DNA of 64,000 nt from Catalinimonas sp038039535 (GCF_038039535.1 NZ_JBBPHP010000033.1:1-64000); one strand, 5' to 3'. Shown: positions 26,797 to 37,160, counted from the stretch's first letter. Notes: generated from the letters alone by a model not told the origin. Made by a program: numbers and translations.

Positions 26797-29619
26797 ATGA
26801 AACTTAGATATTTGATTTTTTGGCTTTTAGCAACTTGTATATCATGTAGTTCACCCCAGCCGGAGAGCACCATCAGCCTGCACGGAAGCTGGGCTTTCAA
26901 AGTAGATTCTTTGGATAGGGGGGAACAGGAAAGCTGGTTTAACCAAAGCCTGGAAGAGACTGTGAAACTTCCAGGTTCTATGGCCACCAACGGAAAAGGA
27001 AATGATATTACCTTGAATACCGAATGGGTAGGAGGAGTACGCGATCCCAACTGGCATAACGATCCGAACTACGCTCCCTACATTGATCTGGATAGTATTC
27101 GTTTCCCTTTCTGGCTGCAGCCCGTCAAAAAATATACAGGCGCTGCCTGGTACCAGAAAGAGGTAGATATTCCTGAAGAATGGGGAAGTGAAGAAATCCT
27201 TTTACACTTAGAAAGATGTCATTGGGAGTCCAGTGTCTGGGTAGATGATCAGAAGATAGGTACACAAAACAGTCTTTCTACAGCACATATTTACCCATTG
27301 GGACAATATTTAAGTCCCGGTACCCATACCATTTCTATTCGCATTGACAATCGTATCAAAATAGATGTGGGAGAGAACGCTCATAGCATTTCCGACCATA
27401 CGCAATCTAACTGGAATGGTATTGCTGGTGATATCTATCTGGAAAGCAGGCCCAATACTTATTTTTCAGATGTTCAACTTTACCCTGATGCCAGCTCACA
27501 ATCCGTTACTATTCGCGGAAAAGTAATTGGGAGTGAGGCGCAAAGCACTCCTCTCAACATTAGCGCTCAGGCCAGAGGGAAAAACTTTGAAGCGAATCTG
27601 CCCGAGCAGTCTTTTGAAGTGACTGGAGAAGGAGAAGAAACGGAATTTGAATTCACCTATAATTTTGGCCAGGAAGCTAAGCTATGGGATGAGTTTGAAC
27701 CGAATGTGTATCAAATGACTCTCAGCGTAGAGAATGGAGATGAAATTACCAAAGATTTTGGATTCAGGGATATTGCTTTTCAAGATCGTCAGTTTGTGAT
27801 CAATGGCCGTCCCTCTTACCTCAGGGGTACGCTGGAGTGTGCTATTTTTCCCGAAACGGGTTATCCGGCAACCGATGTGGAAGCATGGAAAAAAATATTT
27901 AGCACCATACAGGATTATGGGCTCAATCATATGCGTTTCCACTCCTGGTGTCCTCCCGAAGCTGCTTTTGAAGCCGCGGATGAGATGGGCGTATATTTGC
28001 AGGCAGAAGCTGCAAGCTGGGCCAATCAAAGCACCACCCTAGGTGATGGAAAGCCAGTAGATCAGTTTGTCAAAGAAGAAAGTGAGCGTATCGTCCAGGC
28101 TTATGGTAACCATCCGTCCTTCATCATGATGACCTACGGTAATGAACCAGGTGGTGACAACTATCGGAAATTTTTGGCAGAGTATGTCAATGCGTGGAAA
28201 GCCAAAGACAATCGCAGACTTTATACTTCAGCCGCGGGCTGGCCGGCGATTGCTGAAAATGAGTTTCATGTGTTGCCCGAACCGCGTATACAGGCCTGGG
28301 GTGCGGGGCTGAACAGCATTATCAATGCCCAACCGCCTTCTACCAATTATGATTTTACCGACCAAATGCCTGATGATGCTATCGCCGTTGTCTCTCATGA
28401 GATAGGGCAGTGGTGTGTGTACCCTGACCTAAAGGAGATTGACCGTTATACGGGCGTGCTCAAAGCCAAAAACTTTGAAATCTTCAAAGAAAGCCTGGAG
28501 GCTCACGGGATGGGTGATCTGGCAGAAGACTTTCTGATCGCTTCGGGTAAACTGCAGGCGCTCTGTTATAAAGCGGATATAGAAGGAGCACTACGGACCA
28601 CCAACCAGGCTGGTTTTCAGCTGCTTGATTTGCATGATTTTCCCGGGCAGGGCACTGCGCTGGTAGGTGTGCTGAATCCCTTCTGGGAAGAAAAAGGCTA
28701 CATTACCGCCGAAGAATACAACCGTTTCTGCAATACCACTGTTCCCCTGGCCAGGCTGGATAAGCGGATATTTACAGAAGGTGAAACTCTGCAAGCCGAT
28801 ATTGAGATCGCTCATTTTGGAAAGGAAGCACTACAAAATGCAACGCCTCGCTGGACAATAAAAGGCACGGATGGAAATATGGTAGCCGAAGGACAGTTGG
28901 ATCAGCAAAATATTGCTTTGGGCAATGGCACTAAACTGGGAACTGTATCTCATACTTTTGAGCAAAGCAACCAGCCCAGAAAAGTAGTGCTGGAAGTGAG
29001 TGTGGATAGCTTCAGCAACCACTGGGACCTTTGGGTATATCCCCAAAAGCCTGCCAGTATCAGCAGCAATGCAGTCCGACATGTATCCAGGCTGGATGCC
29101 AATACTTTGAATTTTCTACAGGGAGGCGGAAAAGTATTGTGGAGCCTGGGCAAAGGCAAGGTAAAACCGGAAATGGGTGGCGAAGTAGGAGTAGGCTTTT
29201 CCAGTATCTTCTGGAATACTGCCTGGACAGAAAACCAAAAGCCACACACCTTGGGCATTCTGTGTGACCCTGAACATGCCGCCTTGCAACAATTCCCAAC
29301 GGAGTCTCACTCCAACTGGCAGTGGTGGGATGCCATGAGCCATAGCGATGTAGTCAATCTCAATGAACTCTCCAATGATATCCAGCCCATTGTGCGGGTC
29401 ATAGATGACTGGGTGACCAACCGCAGCCTGGGTTTAATCTTTGAAGTCAAAGTAGGAGAGGGTAAACTGCTGATCAGTGGGGTGGATCTCAAAAACCAGC
29501 TCAACCAACGTCCAGAAGCCAGGCAAATGCTGGGCAGCCTGATGGGGTATATGGAAAGTGAGGATTTTAATCCTGCAGTTACTTTGGATGCAGAACAGGT
29601 TTCGGGCATCATGCAATAA
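26797..29619 (+). CDS. Glycoside hydrolase family 2 lipoprotein (beta-galactosidase/glucuronidase-like)
   Basis: This 940-residue enzyme starts with a lipoprotein signal (YLIFWLLATCISCSS). Residues about 30-225 form the GH2 sugar-binding jelly-roll (GAAWYQKEVDIPEEWG), 225-335 the immunoglobulin-like domain, and 335-650 the catalytic TIM barrel (NHMRFHSWCPPEAAFEAADE). The acid/base Glu is probably E450 in YGNEPGG, and E535 in SHEIGQW is a candidate nucleophile. A long C-terminal extension (about 650-940) has no clear assignment. Family GH2 is secure; specificity is open, and GH36 plus GalM nearby favour a galactose-type substrate. After the stop, a weak hairpin with a T run (29658-29688) may reduce read-through. 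Confidence 0.88.
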   Translation: MKLRYLIFWLLATCISCSSPQPESTISLHGSWAFKVDSLDRGEQESWFNQSLEETVKLPGSMATNGKGNDITLNTEWVGGVRDPNWHNDPNYAPYIDLDSIRFPFWLQPVKKYTGAAWYQKEVDIPEEWGSEEILLHLERCHWESSVWVDDQKIGTQNSLSTAHIYPLGQYLSPGTHTISIRIDNRIKIDVGENAHSISDHTQSNWNGIAGDIYLESRPNTYFSDVQLYPDASSQSVTIRGKVIGSEAQSTPLNISAQARGKNFEANLPEQSFEVTGEGEETEFEFTYNFGQEAKLWDEFEPNVYQMTLSVENGDEITKDFGFRDIAFQDRQFVINGRPSYLRGTLECAIFPETGYPATDVEAWKKIFSTIQDYGLNHMRFHSWCPPEAAFEAADEMGVYLQAEAASWANQSTTLGDGKPVDQFVKEESERIVQAYGNHPSFIMMTYGNEPGGDNYRKFLAEYVNAWKAKDNRRLYTSAAGWPAIAENEFHVLPEPRIQAWGAGLNSIINAQPPSTNYDFTDQMPDDAIAVVSHEIGQWCVYPDLKEIDRYTGVLKAKNFEIFKESLEAHGMGDLAEDFLIASGKLQALCYKADIEGALRTTNQAGFQLLDLHDFPGQGTALVGVLNPFWEEKGYITAEEYNRFCNTTVPLARLDKRIFTEGETLQADIEIAHFGKEALQNATPRWTIKGTDGNMVAEGQLDQQNIALGNGTKLGTVSHTFEQSNQPRKVVLEVSVDSFSNHWDLWVYPQKPASISSNAVRHVSRLDANTLNFLQGGGKVLWSLGKGKVKPEMGGEVGVGFSSIFWNTAWTENQKPHTLGILCDPEHAALQQFPTESHSNWQWWDAMSHSDVVNLNELSNDIQPIVRVIDDWVTNRSLGLIFEVKVGEGKLLISGVDLKNQLNQRPEARQMLGSLMGYMESEDFNPAVTLDAEQVSGIMQ

Positions 29620-29706
29620 CAATGAGTATTTTAAGTAAAGAAAGATTACAATAAAGAGAAGATCATTATCTTCATATAGATGTTTTTTTAAGCAAGTCAA
29701 AATGTT

Positions 29707-32448
29707 ATGCATAGGAAATTCCTGACCAAGAAGAAAGTAGGGATAGTAGTTTCGGTAGGCTTATTGGCTTTCCTGACCTATTGGGTATGGGATGCAGGTG
29801 CCATCGGCAGTCAGCCGGTGGATTTCAATGCGGAGATTCGCCCTATTCTCAACAAAAAATGCATCACCTGTCATGGAGGGGTAAAACGTTCCGGTGAATT
29901 CAGCCTGCTTTTTCGTACCGATGCCCTGGGCGAAAATGAGTCGGGCAAGCGTGCCATAGTACCCGGCAATGTGAAAGAGAGTGAGATGATCCATCGCATC
30001 AAACATGATGATCCGGAAGTGCGCATGCCTCCCGAAGGTGATCCCCTGTCCAAAGAAGAAATTGATTTACTCACTCAATGGATTGAAGAAGGCGCAAAGT
30101 GGGAAGACCACTGGGCCTATATCAAACCTGAACCCGTGAAGCTTCCCGAAACCGATGCTGATTGGGGGAATAACGCCATTGATCAGTTTGTGCTGAATCG
30201 CTTGAAAGAAGAAAATCTACAGCCTTCCTCTCCGGCCGATAAAGCGTCACTTTTGCGTCGCCTGAGCCTGGATTTAACGGGCTTGCCTCCTACAGAAGAA
30301 GAGCTGAATCATTTTCTAGACAATACCTCTCCCGATGCTTATGAAGAAGAGGTGGATCGTCTGCTGGCCTCTCCCCGCTACGGAGAACGTTGGGCGAGTA
30401 TGTGGATGGACCTGGCCCGCTATGCCGACTCCAAAGGCTATGAGGCAGACCGGGAGCGCAGCATCTGGCAGTATCGCGACTGGCTGATCAAAGCTTTCAA
30501 CGAAGACAAACCCTTTGATCAGTTTACCATGGAACAACTGGCCGGTGACCTGCTGCCTAATCCTACCGACGAGCAGCTCATTGCCACGGCTTTTCATCGT
30601 AATACCATGAATAATGACGAAGGCGGTACTGATGACGAAGAATTCCGCGTCGCGGCTGTCATAGACCGGGTCAACACCACCTGGGATGTATGGCAGGCCA
30701 CCACCATGGCCTGTGTGCAATGCCACAGCCACCCTTACGATCCTATCCGCCATGAAGACTATTATAAATCCTATGCTTTCTTCAACAATACCGCCGATGA
30801 GGACGTCGCCAGCGAGTCTCCAAACCTGAAGACTTTTAAGAATGAAGATGACCGTCAAAGCTTAGAGGAACTGAAAAACTGGGTAATTGAGCATACCGCT
30901 TCTGCCGATGCCAAGCTGGAGAAAGCACAGCAGTTTGTAAATCTGGTAAAAGTTACCGAGCCTAAGATTCATGGGCACTCTTTTGATCAGATTGAAAAAG
31001 GTACTTTGGATGGTTATAAAAGGTTGACCATTGAAGATGGTGGGCACAATCGGATTCCCGGCGTACAATTGAGTGATAAAGATCAGCTCCTGTTTCGTTA
31101 CAGTGCGGATCACAGCAAAACCCAGGTTGAGATTCGGCTGGACAGCCTGGATGGTAAACTCCTTACCCGCTGGCATATGCAAAAGACAGAGGGTTTTCAA
31201 ACGGTAGCAGTGCCTATTCCTGCCACTTCGGGCAGACATGATCTGTATCTGAAATTCAAAAGTCCGGGACAGGAAGGTTATTTGTGTACCATTGAATGGA
31301 TAATCCCCTACGAAGCTTTGCCAGGAGAAACGCAGCCCGCTTATACGCAGATGAACCAACAGCTTTTCCGCCTGATCAATAGTGATGAAGTGATTGAGAC
31401 GCCGGTCATGATCGAAAAAGCCGAAGACTACCGCCGGAAGACCCATGTCTTTGAGCGGGGCAACTGGATGGTGCATGGCGAAGAAGTGCAGCCCGGTGTG
31501 CCTCAGGCCTGGAATGCCATGCCGGAAGGCGCTCCTCAATCTCGACTGGGGCTGGCACAGTGGCTGGTGAGCAAAGAGAATCCTTTAACAGCCAGGGTAA
31601 CGGTCAACCGTTTCTGGGCGCAGCTTTTTGGAACGGGTATCGTGGAAACTATTGAAGACTTCGGTACGCAGGGTTTCAAACCCTCTCATCCCGAACTCTT
31701 GGACTGGCTGGCGCAGCAGTTCATGTACGAGCATGGCTGGAGCATCAAAAGTTTGCTGAAGCAAATGGTGATGTCGGCTACCTATCAGCAGTCTTCCAAA
31801 GCGACACCTGAGCTACTAGCCATTGATCCTGACAATCGTCTTTTGGCGCGTGGTCCCAGGGTACGACTGAATGCTGAACAAGTACGCGATCAGGCACTGG
31901 CCGTAAGTGGATTGCTCAGCGATAAAATGTATGGTCCCAGCGTCATGCCCCCTCAGCCGGAAGGTATCTGGCAGGTAGTCTATAATGGGATGTCGTGGGA
32001 GACCAGCGAAGGTGAGGACCAGTACCGCAGAGCGCTGTATACTTACTGGCGCAGAACGAGCCCCTATCCTTCCATGATTGCTTTTGATGGTCCCAGCCGG
32101 GAGTTTTGCGTGACAAGACGTATTGATACCAACACCCCTTTACAGGCTTTAGTAACGCTCAATGACCCGGTTTATATGGAAGCTGCCTATGGCTTGGCCC
32201 AGCGAATGCAGGAAGAAGGGCAGGTGGAGGAGCAGCTGAAAAGAGGCTACAAGCTGGCTTTATTGAAAGATATTGATGCTGAAAAACTGGCTGACCTGAC
32301 TAAACTTTATGAAGAGACCCTTCAGCAGTTGGAAGCTCAGCCTGAAGCCGTAGCAAAAGTGGCAGGAGAAGATCAACTAACATTGGCGACGCTTACTGTA
32401 GTGGCGAATGTCATACTCAATCTGGATGAATTTATTACAAAATCTTAA
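29707..32448 (+). CDS. PSD1-type protein: planctomycete cytochrome c, DUF1549, DUF1553
   Basis: A 913-residue protein with an N-terminal membrane anchor (about 11-27) that is probably exported. Residues 45-120 form a cytochrome c-like PSCyt1 domain with CITCH (C52, C55, H56) and the distal RMPPEGDPLS. DUF1549 (PSCyt2) spans about 150-355 and includes CVQCHSHPYDPI (C336-H340), a conserved family motif. A carbohydrate-binding-like insertion follows, then DUF1553 (PSD1) at about 600-870 with LTARVTVNRFWAQLFGTGIV. Such proteins occur next to DUF1501 genes in Planctomycetota and some Bacteroidota. The reaction is unknown; haem suggests an oxidation. The DUF1501 gene starts 5 bases downstream. Confidence 0.9.
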   Translation: MHRKFLTKKKVGIVVSVGLLAFLTYWVWDAGAIGSQPVDFNAEIRPILNKKCITCHGGVKRSGEFSLLFRTDALGENESGKRAIVPGNVKESEMIHRIKHDDPEVRMPPEGDPLSKEEIDLLTQWIEEGAKWEDHWAYIKPEPVKLPETDADWGNNAIDQFVLNRLKEENLQPSSPADKASLLRRLSLDLTGLPPTEEELNHFLDNTSPDAYEEEVDRLLASPRYGERWASMWMDLARYADSKGYEADRERSIWQYRDWLIKAFNEDKPFDQFTMEQLAGDLLPNPTDEQLIATAFHRNTMNNDEGGTDDEEFRVAAVIDRVNTTWDVWQATTMACVQCHSHPYDPIRHEDYYKSYAFFNNTADEDVASESPNLKTFKNEDDRQSLEELKNWVIEHTASADAKLEKAQQFVNLVKVTEPKIHGHSFDQIEKGTLDGYKRLTIEDGGHNRIPGVQLSDKDQLLFRYSADHSKTQVEIRLDSLDGKLLTRWHMQKTEGFQTVAVPIPATSGRHDLYLKFKSPGQEGYLCTIEWIIPYEALPGETQPAYTQMNQQLFRLINSDEVIETPVMIEKAEDYRRKTHVFERGNWMVHGEEVQPGVPQAWNAMPEGAPQSRLGLAQWLVSKENPLTARVTVNRFWAQLFGTGIVETIEDFGTQGFKPSHPELLDWLAQQFMYEHGWSIKSLLKQMVMSATYQQSSKATPELLAIDPDNRLLARGPRVRLNAEQVRDQALAVSGLLSDKMYGPSVMPPQPEGIWQVVYNGMSWETSEGEDQYRRALYTYWRRTSPYPSMIAFDGPSREFCVTRRIDTNTPLQALVTLNDPVYMEAAYGLAQRMQEEGQVEEQLKRGYKLALLKDIDAEKLADLTKLYEETLQQLEAQPEAVAKVAGEDQLTLATLTVVANVILNLDEFITKS

Positions 32449-32453
32449 GCAAG

Positions 32454-33938
32454 ATGGATCTGTTTCAAGAACTACAATATAAAAGACTACGATACCAGAC
32501 CCGTAGACATTTTCTCAGACAGTGCACTTCCGGTTTGGGTGCGATAGCCTTTGGTTCACTGATGGGCTGTAACCCTTTTTCATCTTCTTCAGTTGACAAA
32601 AAGATGGCGATTGACGCCAATCCTATGGCCAGCAAGTTTCCGCATTTTGCGGGTAAAGCCAAGCGGGTTATCTATTTGCACATGGCAGGTTCTCCCTCAC
32701 AACTGGAGCTTTTTGACTATAAACCAGAACTGGCCAAACTGCATAACCTGGATTGTCCGCCTTCTTTGCTGGAAGGAAAGAAATTTGCCTTTATTCAGGG
32801 GGTGCCCAAAATGCTGGGACCACAGGCCAAATTCAAACAGCATGGGCAATCAGGTACGATGGTGTCCAATCATTTGCCTTACTTTTCATCTGTGGTAGAT
32901 GAGGCGGCCATCATCAAAACCATGCATACTGATGAGTTTAATCATGCGCCGGCACAGCTGCTCTTGCAAACCGGTGGGCCTCGTTTGGGAAGGCCCAGCA
33001 TGGGTTCGTGGGTGACTTATGGCTTGGGTACTGAGAATGAAAACCTGCCGGGATTTATGGTGTTGGTGTCAGGAGGAAAGACACCCAGCGCAGGAAAAAG
33101 TGTGTGGGGTAGTGGATTTTTGCCCTCCGTCTACCAAGGCGTGCAATGCCGTTCCGAAGGTGATCCGGTCTTGTATGTTTCTAATCCTGAGGGCATTGAT
33201 GGTAAGCTCAGACGGACTACTCTGGATGCGATCAACAGCATCAATGAGAAGGAGTATCACGATGTACAGGATCCGGAAATTCTGACCCGCATCTCGCAAT
33301 ACGAAATGGCGTATCGTATGCAAACTTCTGTGCCTGAAGTGATGGACATTGACAAAGAGCCGGAGCATATTCACAAAATGTATGGTACCGAACCCGGCAA
33401 ATCTTCTTTTGCTAACAACTGCCTGCTGGCCAGAAGGCTGGTAGAAAAAGGCGTACGCTTTGTACAACTCTTTGACTGGGGATGGGATTCGCACGGTACC
33501 GACAAAAGCACTGCGCTGGAGGCTGGTTTCCAGGACAAATGCCGACAGGTAGACCAGCCCATGACGGCGCTGATCAAAGACCTGAAGCAGAGAGGCCTAC
33601 TGGAAGAAACCCTGGTGATCTGGGGAGGAGAGTTTGGCCGTACGCCCATGCAGGAAAACCGTAATGGCAAAGAGATGCCTTTTATGGGCAGAGATCACCA
33701 CACCGAAGCTTTCACAGTATGGATGGCCGGAGGAGGCATCAAAGGAGGAGTGACTTATGGGGAGACTGATGAAATCGGCTATTACGGAATCAAAGACCGG
33801 GTGCATGTCCATGATCTGCAGGCAACCATTTTACACCAGCTGGGGATGGACCACGAAAGGCTTACCTATCCATTCCAGGGCAGGGATTTCCGGCTCACCG
33901 ATGTAGCGGGTCATGTTGTCAAAGATTTAATTGCCTAA
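32454..33938 (+). CDS. DUF1501 protein with Tat signal (sulfatase-like fold)
   Basis: The 494-residue product begins with a twin-arginine signal, TRRHFLRQCTSGLGAIAFG, so it should be exported folded. The body has the DUF1501 motifs: HMAGSPSQLELFDYKP, FNHAPAQLLLQTG, RPSMGSWVTYGLG, RFVQLFDWGWDSHG, VIWGGEFGRTP and GRDHHTEAFTVWMAGGG. DUF1501 is related in fold to alkaline phosphatase and sulfatase enzymes and often lies next to PSD1 genes, as here with a 5-base gap. The motifs place metal-ligand-type Asp and His residues, but no activity has been assigned that I know of. Confidence 0.92.
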   Translation: MDLFQELQYKRLRYQTRRHFLRQCTSGLGAIAFGSLMGCNPFSSSSVDKKMAIDANPMASKFPHFAGKAKRVIYLHMAGSPSQLELFDYKPELAKLHNLDCPPSLLEGKKFAFIQGVPKMLGPQAKFKQHGQSGTMVSNHLPYFSSVVDEAAIIKTMHTDEFNHAPAQLLLQTGGPRLGRPSMGSWVTYGLGTENENLPGFMVLVSGGKTPSAGKSVWGSGFLPSVYQGVQCRSEGDPVLYVSNPEGIDGKLRRTTLDAINSINEKEYHDVQDPEILTRISQYEMAYRMQTSVPEVMDIDKEPEHIHKMYGTEPGKSSFANNCLLARRLVEKGVRFVQLFDWGWDSHGTDKSTALEAGFQDKCRQVDQPMTALIKDLKQRGLLEETLVIWGGEFGRTPMQENRNGKEMPFMGRDHHTEAFTVWMAGGGIKGGVTYGETDEIGYYGIKDRVHVHDLQATILHQLGMDHERLTYPFQGRDFRLTDVAGHVVKDLIA

Positions 33939-33954
33939 AAATTTCTGATCTTCT

Positions 33955-34878
33955 ATGTCCATGAACCGCAGAACATTCCTTGCTCAATCCGGTGCCTTAA
34001 GCAGTAGTTTGATGTTAAATGACCTTCAACTGGAAAAAGAACAGCCACTGCCATTTTCCATTCCTGCCAACTTTTCCATCAAAATCATGGCGACCAACTG
34101 GGGCTTTCAGGGAAGTTGGGATGCCTTTTGTGCCAAAGCCAAAGACAGTGGTTATGATGGCATAGAAGTGTGGGTGCCCCAGCAACAGCAGGATATTGAT
34201 CAACTGATGAATGCGGTGGATAAGCATGATCTCTCTTATGGATTTCTGGTTGCGGGTGCAGACCGTGATTTCAATAAACATCTGGCCCAGTTTCAGCAAT
34301 CGCTGGTCAAGGCACTCAGTCTGAAACCGCTTTTCATCAACTGCCACTCTGGTAGAGACTATTTCACCTTTGAGCAGAACAAACAGATCATTGACTATAC
34401 GACGCAAAAGCATCGTGAAACAGGAATCAATATTTACCACGAAACACATCGCTCACGGATGCTGTTTGCCGCGCACATTGCCCGGCAGTTTATTGAAAAT
34501 ATTCCCGAACTCAGGCTGACGCTGGATATTTCACACTGGTGTAATGTCCATGAATCTTTGCTGCAAGACCAGCAGGAGACAGTGACCCTGGCGTTGAGTC
34601 GGACGGGGCATGTGCATGCCCGGGTAGGTCATGCGGAAAGTCCGCAGATTACCGATCCCAGGGCTCCCGAATGGAAACAGGAGGTAGAAACCCATTTTGC
34701 CTGGTGGGATCAGGTGGTGAAACAAAGTATTGAGCAGGGAAGAACCCTGACCATGACCGCGGAATTTGGACCACCCAATTATATGCCTATGGTGCCTTTG
34801 ACCCGTCAGCCTCTGGCTGATCTCTGGGATGTGAATGCCTACATGATGCAGCTCTGGAGAGAAAGATATGGCGGTTAA
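33955..34878 (+). CDS. Tat-exported sugar isomerase/epimerase-like TIM barrel
   Basis: The 307-residue protein starts with a twin-arginine signal (NRRTFLAQSGALSSS) and continues as an AP-endonuclease-2/xylose-isomerase-like barrel. The likely metal ligands are Glu in IYHETHRS, Asp and His in LTLDISHW, His in HVHARVGH, and Glu in MTAEFGPP. Most members of this superfamily are cytoplasmic isomerases, epimerases or lyases; export here means action on a periplasmic sugar. It follows DUF1501 after 16 bases and precedes GH36. ATG codons at residues 1 and 3 are both possible starts. The precise reaction is unknown. Confidence 0.86.
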   Translation: MSMNRRTFLAQSGALSSSLMLNDLQLEKEQPLPFSIPANFSIKIMATNWGFQGSWDAFCAKAKDSGYDGIEVWVPQQQQDIDQLMNAVDKHDLSYGFLVAGADRDFNKHLAQFQQSLVKALSLKPLFINCHSGRDYFTFEQNKQIIDYTTQKHRETGINIYHETHRSRMLFAAHIARQFIENIPELRLTLDISHWCNVHESLLQDQQETVTLALSRTGHVHARVGHAESPQITDPRAPEWKQEVETHFAWWDQVVKQSIEQGRTLTMTAEFGPPNYMPMVPLTRQPLADLWDVNAYMMQLWRERYGG

Positions 34879-34959
34879 ATATTTTGTGAGTAGACTTTTT
34901 GAAGCTTATTTGCTTTTTCTTAGACCATGCGATTCTCTTATCTACACAACCTGTTATTC

Positions 34960-37149
34960 ATGAAATTAAGAAGCCCTTTCCTGCCCTTTTTTATTCTCGT
35001 TTTCACGCTGGCTCAGGCATCGGCTCAACCGCTGATCATTCCCATAGAAACCGAGCATACCGCCCAGGTGCTACAGGTCGGCGAAAATCAGGATCTGGAC
35101 ATCATCTATTTTGGAAAAAAGCTGAGTAATACCGATGAATATAGACAGGTTCCGGCAGTCTATCGTCAGTCTGAGGATTATACGAATATGCTCAATGCGG
35201 CCTATACTTCTTCGGGCTCGCGCAATTTGCTGGAACCTGCCATCAGTGTAACCCATGCCGATGGCAACACTTCTCTGGATCTGAAATATGTGAGTCATGA
35301 AACCGAGAAAGTGGACGACAATGTATCTGTTTACACCATTTTGCTCAGAGACCCAGTCTACAATTTTGAGATAAGCCTTTTTTATAAAACTTACCAGCAG
35401 GAAGATGTGGTGGAGCAGTGGTCAGTCATCCGCCACAAAGAGAAGAAGAATGTGACACTGCACAAATTTGCTTCGGCCAATATTTATCTCAAAGCGGATG
35501 ATTACTGGCTGCGTCAGTACCACGGCGACTGGGCCAAAGAAATGCAGCCGGAAGAGACTCAACTTACCCACGGCATCAAAGTGCTTGATTCTAAATTAGG
35601 TACCCGTGCCCATCTTTTTCAACCACCGATGTTTATGGTTTCTCTGAACAAAATCGCTACGGAAGAGGAAGGGCAAGTGCTCTATGGCGCTTTGGAATGG
35701 AGCGGCAACTTCCGCATTGACCTGGAAATGGACCCGCTGGATAACCTGCGCATCATTGCTGGCATGAATAATTATGCTTCCGACTACAGCCTGAAGCCCA
35801 ATGAGGAATTCAAAACTCCGGCTTTTTTGTATACTTTCTCTAGCCAGGGAAAAGGTTTGGCCAGCCGAAACTTGCACAACTGGGCCAGAAACTACCAACT
35901 GCTGGATGGCAAAGGGACTCGTCTTACCTTACTTAATAACTGGGAAGCGACCTATTTTGACTTCAATGAGGAAATTCTGAAAGGCCTGCTCAAAGACACC
36001 AAAGAACTGGGAGTAGACTTGTTTTTGCTGGACGATGGTTGGTTTGCCAATAAATATCCCCGTAATGGTGACAATGCCGGTCTGGGCGATTGGGAAGCCA
36101 ATCGTAAGAAATTGCCCAATGGCATTTCTACTTTGGTACAAGAAGCGGAAGCCAATGATGTAAAATTCGGTATCTGGATAGAGCCGGAAATGGTCAATCC
36201 CAAAAGTGAGTTATATGAAAAGCATCCTGATTGGGTGATTAAGCAACCCCAGCGGGATGAGTACTACTTCAGGAATCAACTGGTGCTGGACCTGAGCAAT
36301 CCCGAAGTGCAGGATTTTGTCTTTGGTGTCGTAGATGATTTGTTTACTGAGAATCCTGCTCTGGCTTACATCAAATGGGATTGTAATGCGGTGATTTATA
36401 ATGCCTACTCGGCCCATCTGAAAAACCAGTCGCACCTGTACATTGAGTATGTGAGAGGATTGTATGATGTGCTGGAAAGGGTGCGGGAGAAATACCCCAG
36501 CGTACCCATGATGCTTTGCTCCGGCGGTGGCGGAAGGGTAGATTATGCTGCTCTTCAATACTTTACCGAATTCTGGCCCAGCGACAATACCGATCCCCTG
36601 GAACGCATCTACATGCAGTGGGAATACTCCTATTTCTATCCGGCCATCAGTTCTTCCAACCACGTGACCGACTGGGGCAAGCAACCGATCAAGTTTCGCA
36701 CCGATGTGGCCATGATGGGGAAACTGGGATTTGACATCGTAGTAGACGAACTGGCTCCACAAGATCTGGAATTTTGTCAGCAGGCGATTGAGCATTATGA
36801 TGAAGTGAAGGACATCATCTGGCAGGGCGATCAATATCGCCTGTCTCATCCAAGAGAAAGCAGTGTGGCTTCCCTCATGTATGTGGATGAAGCGAAATCT
36901 TCAGGCGTGATTTTCAACTATCTGGTGAACCCACGCTACCAGGCAGGCAGCCACAGGCCTATCTGTCTGAAAGGGCTGGATGTGGATAAACAATACAGGA
37001 TAGAAGAGATCAATCTGTATCCTGGTACACAGTCTACCCTAAAAACTGACCAAAACTATTCCGGTGATTTTCTGATGAAGGTAGGCTTCAATCCTGATGT
37101 GCGTGCCGGACGTAACAGTGTGGTCTTGCAGATCAGAGAGGTGGACTAA
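34960..37149 (+). CDS. Alpha-galactosidase, GH36
   Basis: An upstream in-frame ATG (34927) exists, but starting at 34960 gives a proper signal peptide (MKLRSPFLPFFILVFTLAQA, then SAQ). The mature enzyme has the GH36 order: N-terminal beta-sandwich, TIM barrel and C-terminal beta domain. In the barrel, LLDDGWFANKYPRNGD and FGIWIEPEMVNPKSEL are signatures. The nucleophile is D474 in YIKWDCN and the acid/base is D542 in WPSDNTDP (numbering from 34960). It should release alpha-linked galactose from oligosaccharide in the periplasm. The aldose epimerase gene starts 11 bases later. Confidence 0.93.
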   Translation: MKLRSPFLPFFILVFTLAQASAQPLIIPIETEHTAQVLQVGENQDLDIIYFGKKLSNTDEYRQVPAVYRQSEDYTNMLNAAYTSSGSRNLLEPAISVTHADGNTSLDLKYVSHETEKVDDNVSVYTILLRDPVYNFEISLFYKTYQQEDVVEQWSVIRHKEKKNVTLHKFASANIYLKADDYWLRQYHGDWAKEMQPEETQLTHGIKVLDSKLGTRAHLFQPPMFMVSLNKIATEEEGQVLYGALEWSGNFRIDLEMDPLDNLRIIAGMNNYASDYSLKPNEEFKTPAFLYTFSSQGKGLASRNLHNWARNYQLLDGKGTRLTLLNNWEATYFDFNEEILKGLLKDTKELGVDLFLLDDGWFANKYPRNGDNAGLGDWEANRKKLPNGISTLVQEAEANDVKFGIWIEPEMVNPKSELYEKHPDWVIKQPQRDEYYFRNQLVLDLSNPEVQDFVFGVVDDLFTENPALAYIKWDCNAVIYNAYSAHLKNQSHLYIEYVRGLYDVLERVREKYPSVPMMLCSGGGGRVDYAALQYFTEFWPSDNTDPLERIYMQWEYSYFYPAISSSNHVTDWGKQPIKFRTDVAMMGKLGFDIVVDELAPQDLEFCQQAIEHYDEVKDIIWQGDQYRLSHPRESSVASLMYVDEAKSSGVIFNYLVNPRYQAGSHRPICLKGLDVDKQYRIEEINLYPGTQSTLKTDQNYSGDFLMKVGFNPDVRAGRNSVVLQIREVD

Positions 37150-37160
37150 ATTGTTCAGCC

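Noticed and set aside
30712..30726. Second CxxCH in the PSD1-type protein as a second cytochrome domain
   Set aside because: CVQCHSHPYDPI is the conserved motif of DUF1549 itself; whether it binds haem cannot be told, so I do not count a separate cytochrome c domain.
30862..31539. Minus-strand open frame of 225 codons opposite the PSD1-type gene
   Set aside because: No recognisable domain; the other strand is a continuous, well-supported gene.
36211..36849. Minus-strand open frame of 212 codons opposite GH36
   Set aside because: Complement of a catalytic domain with certain motifs; no family features.
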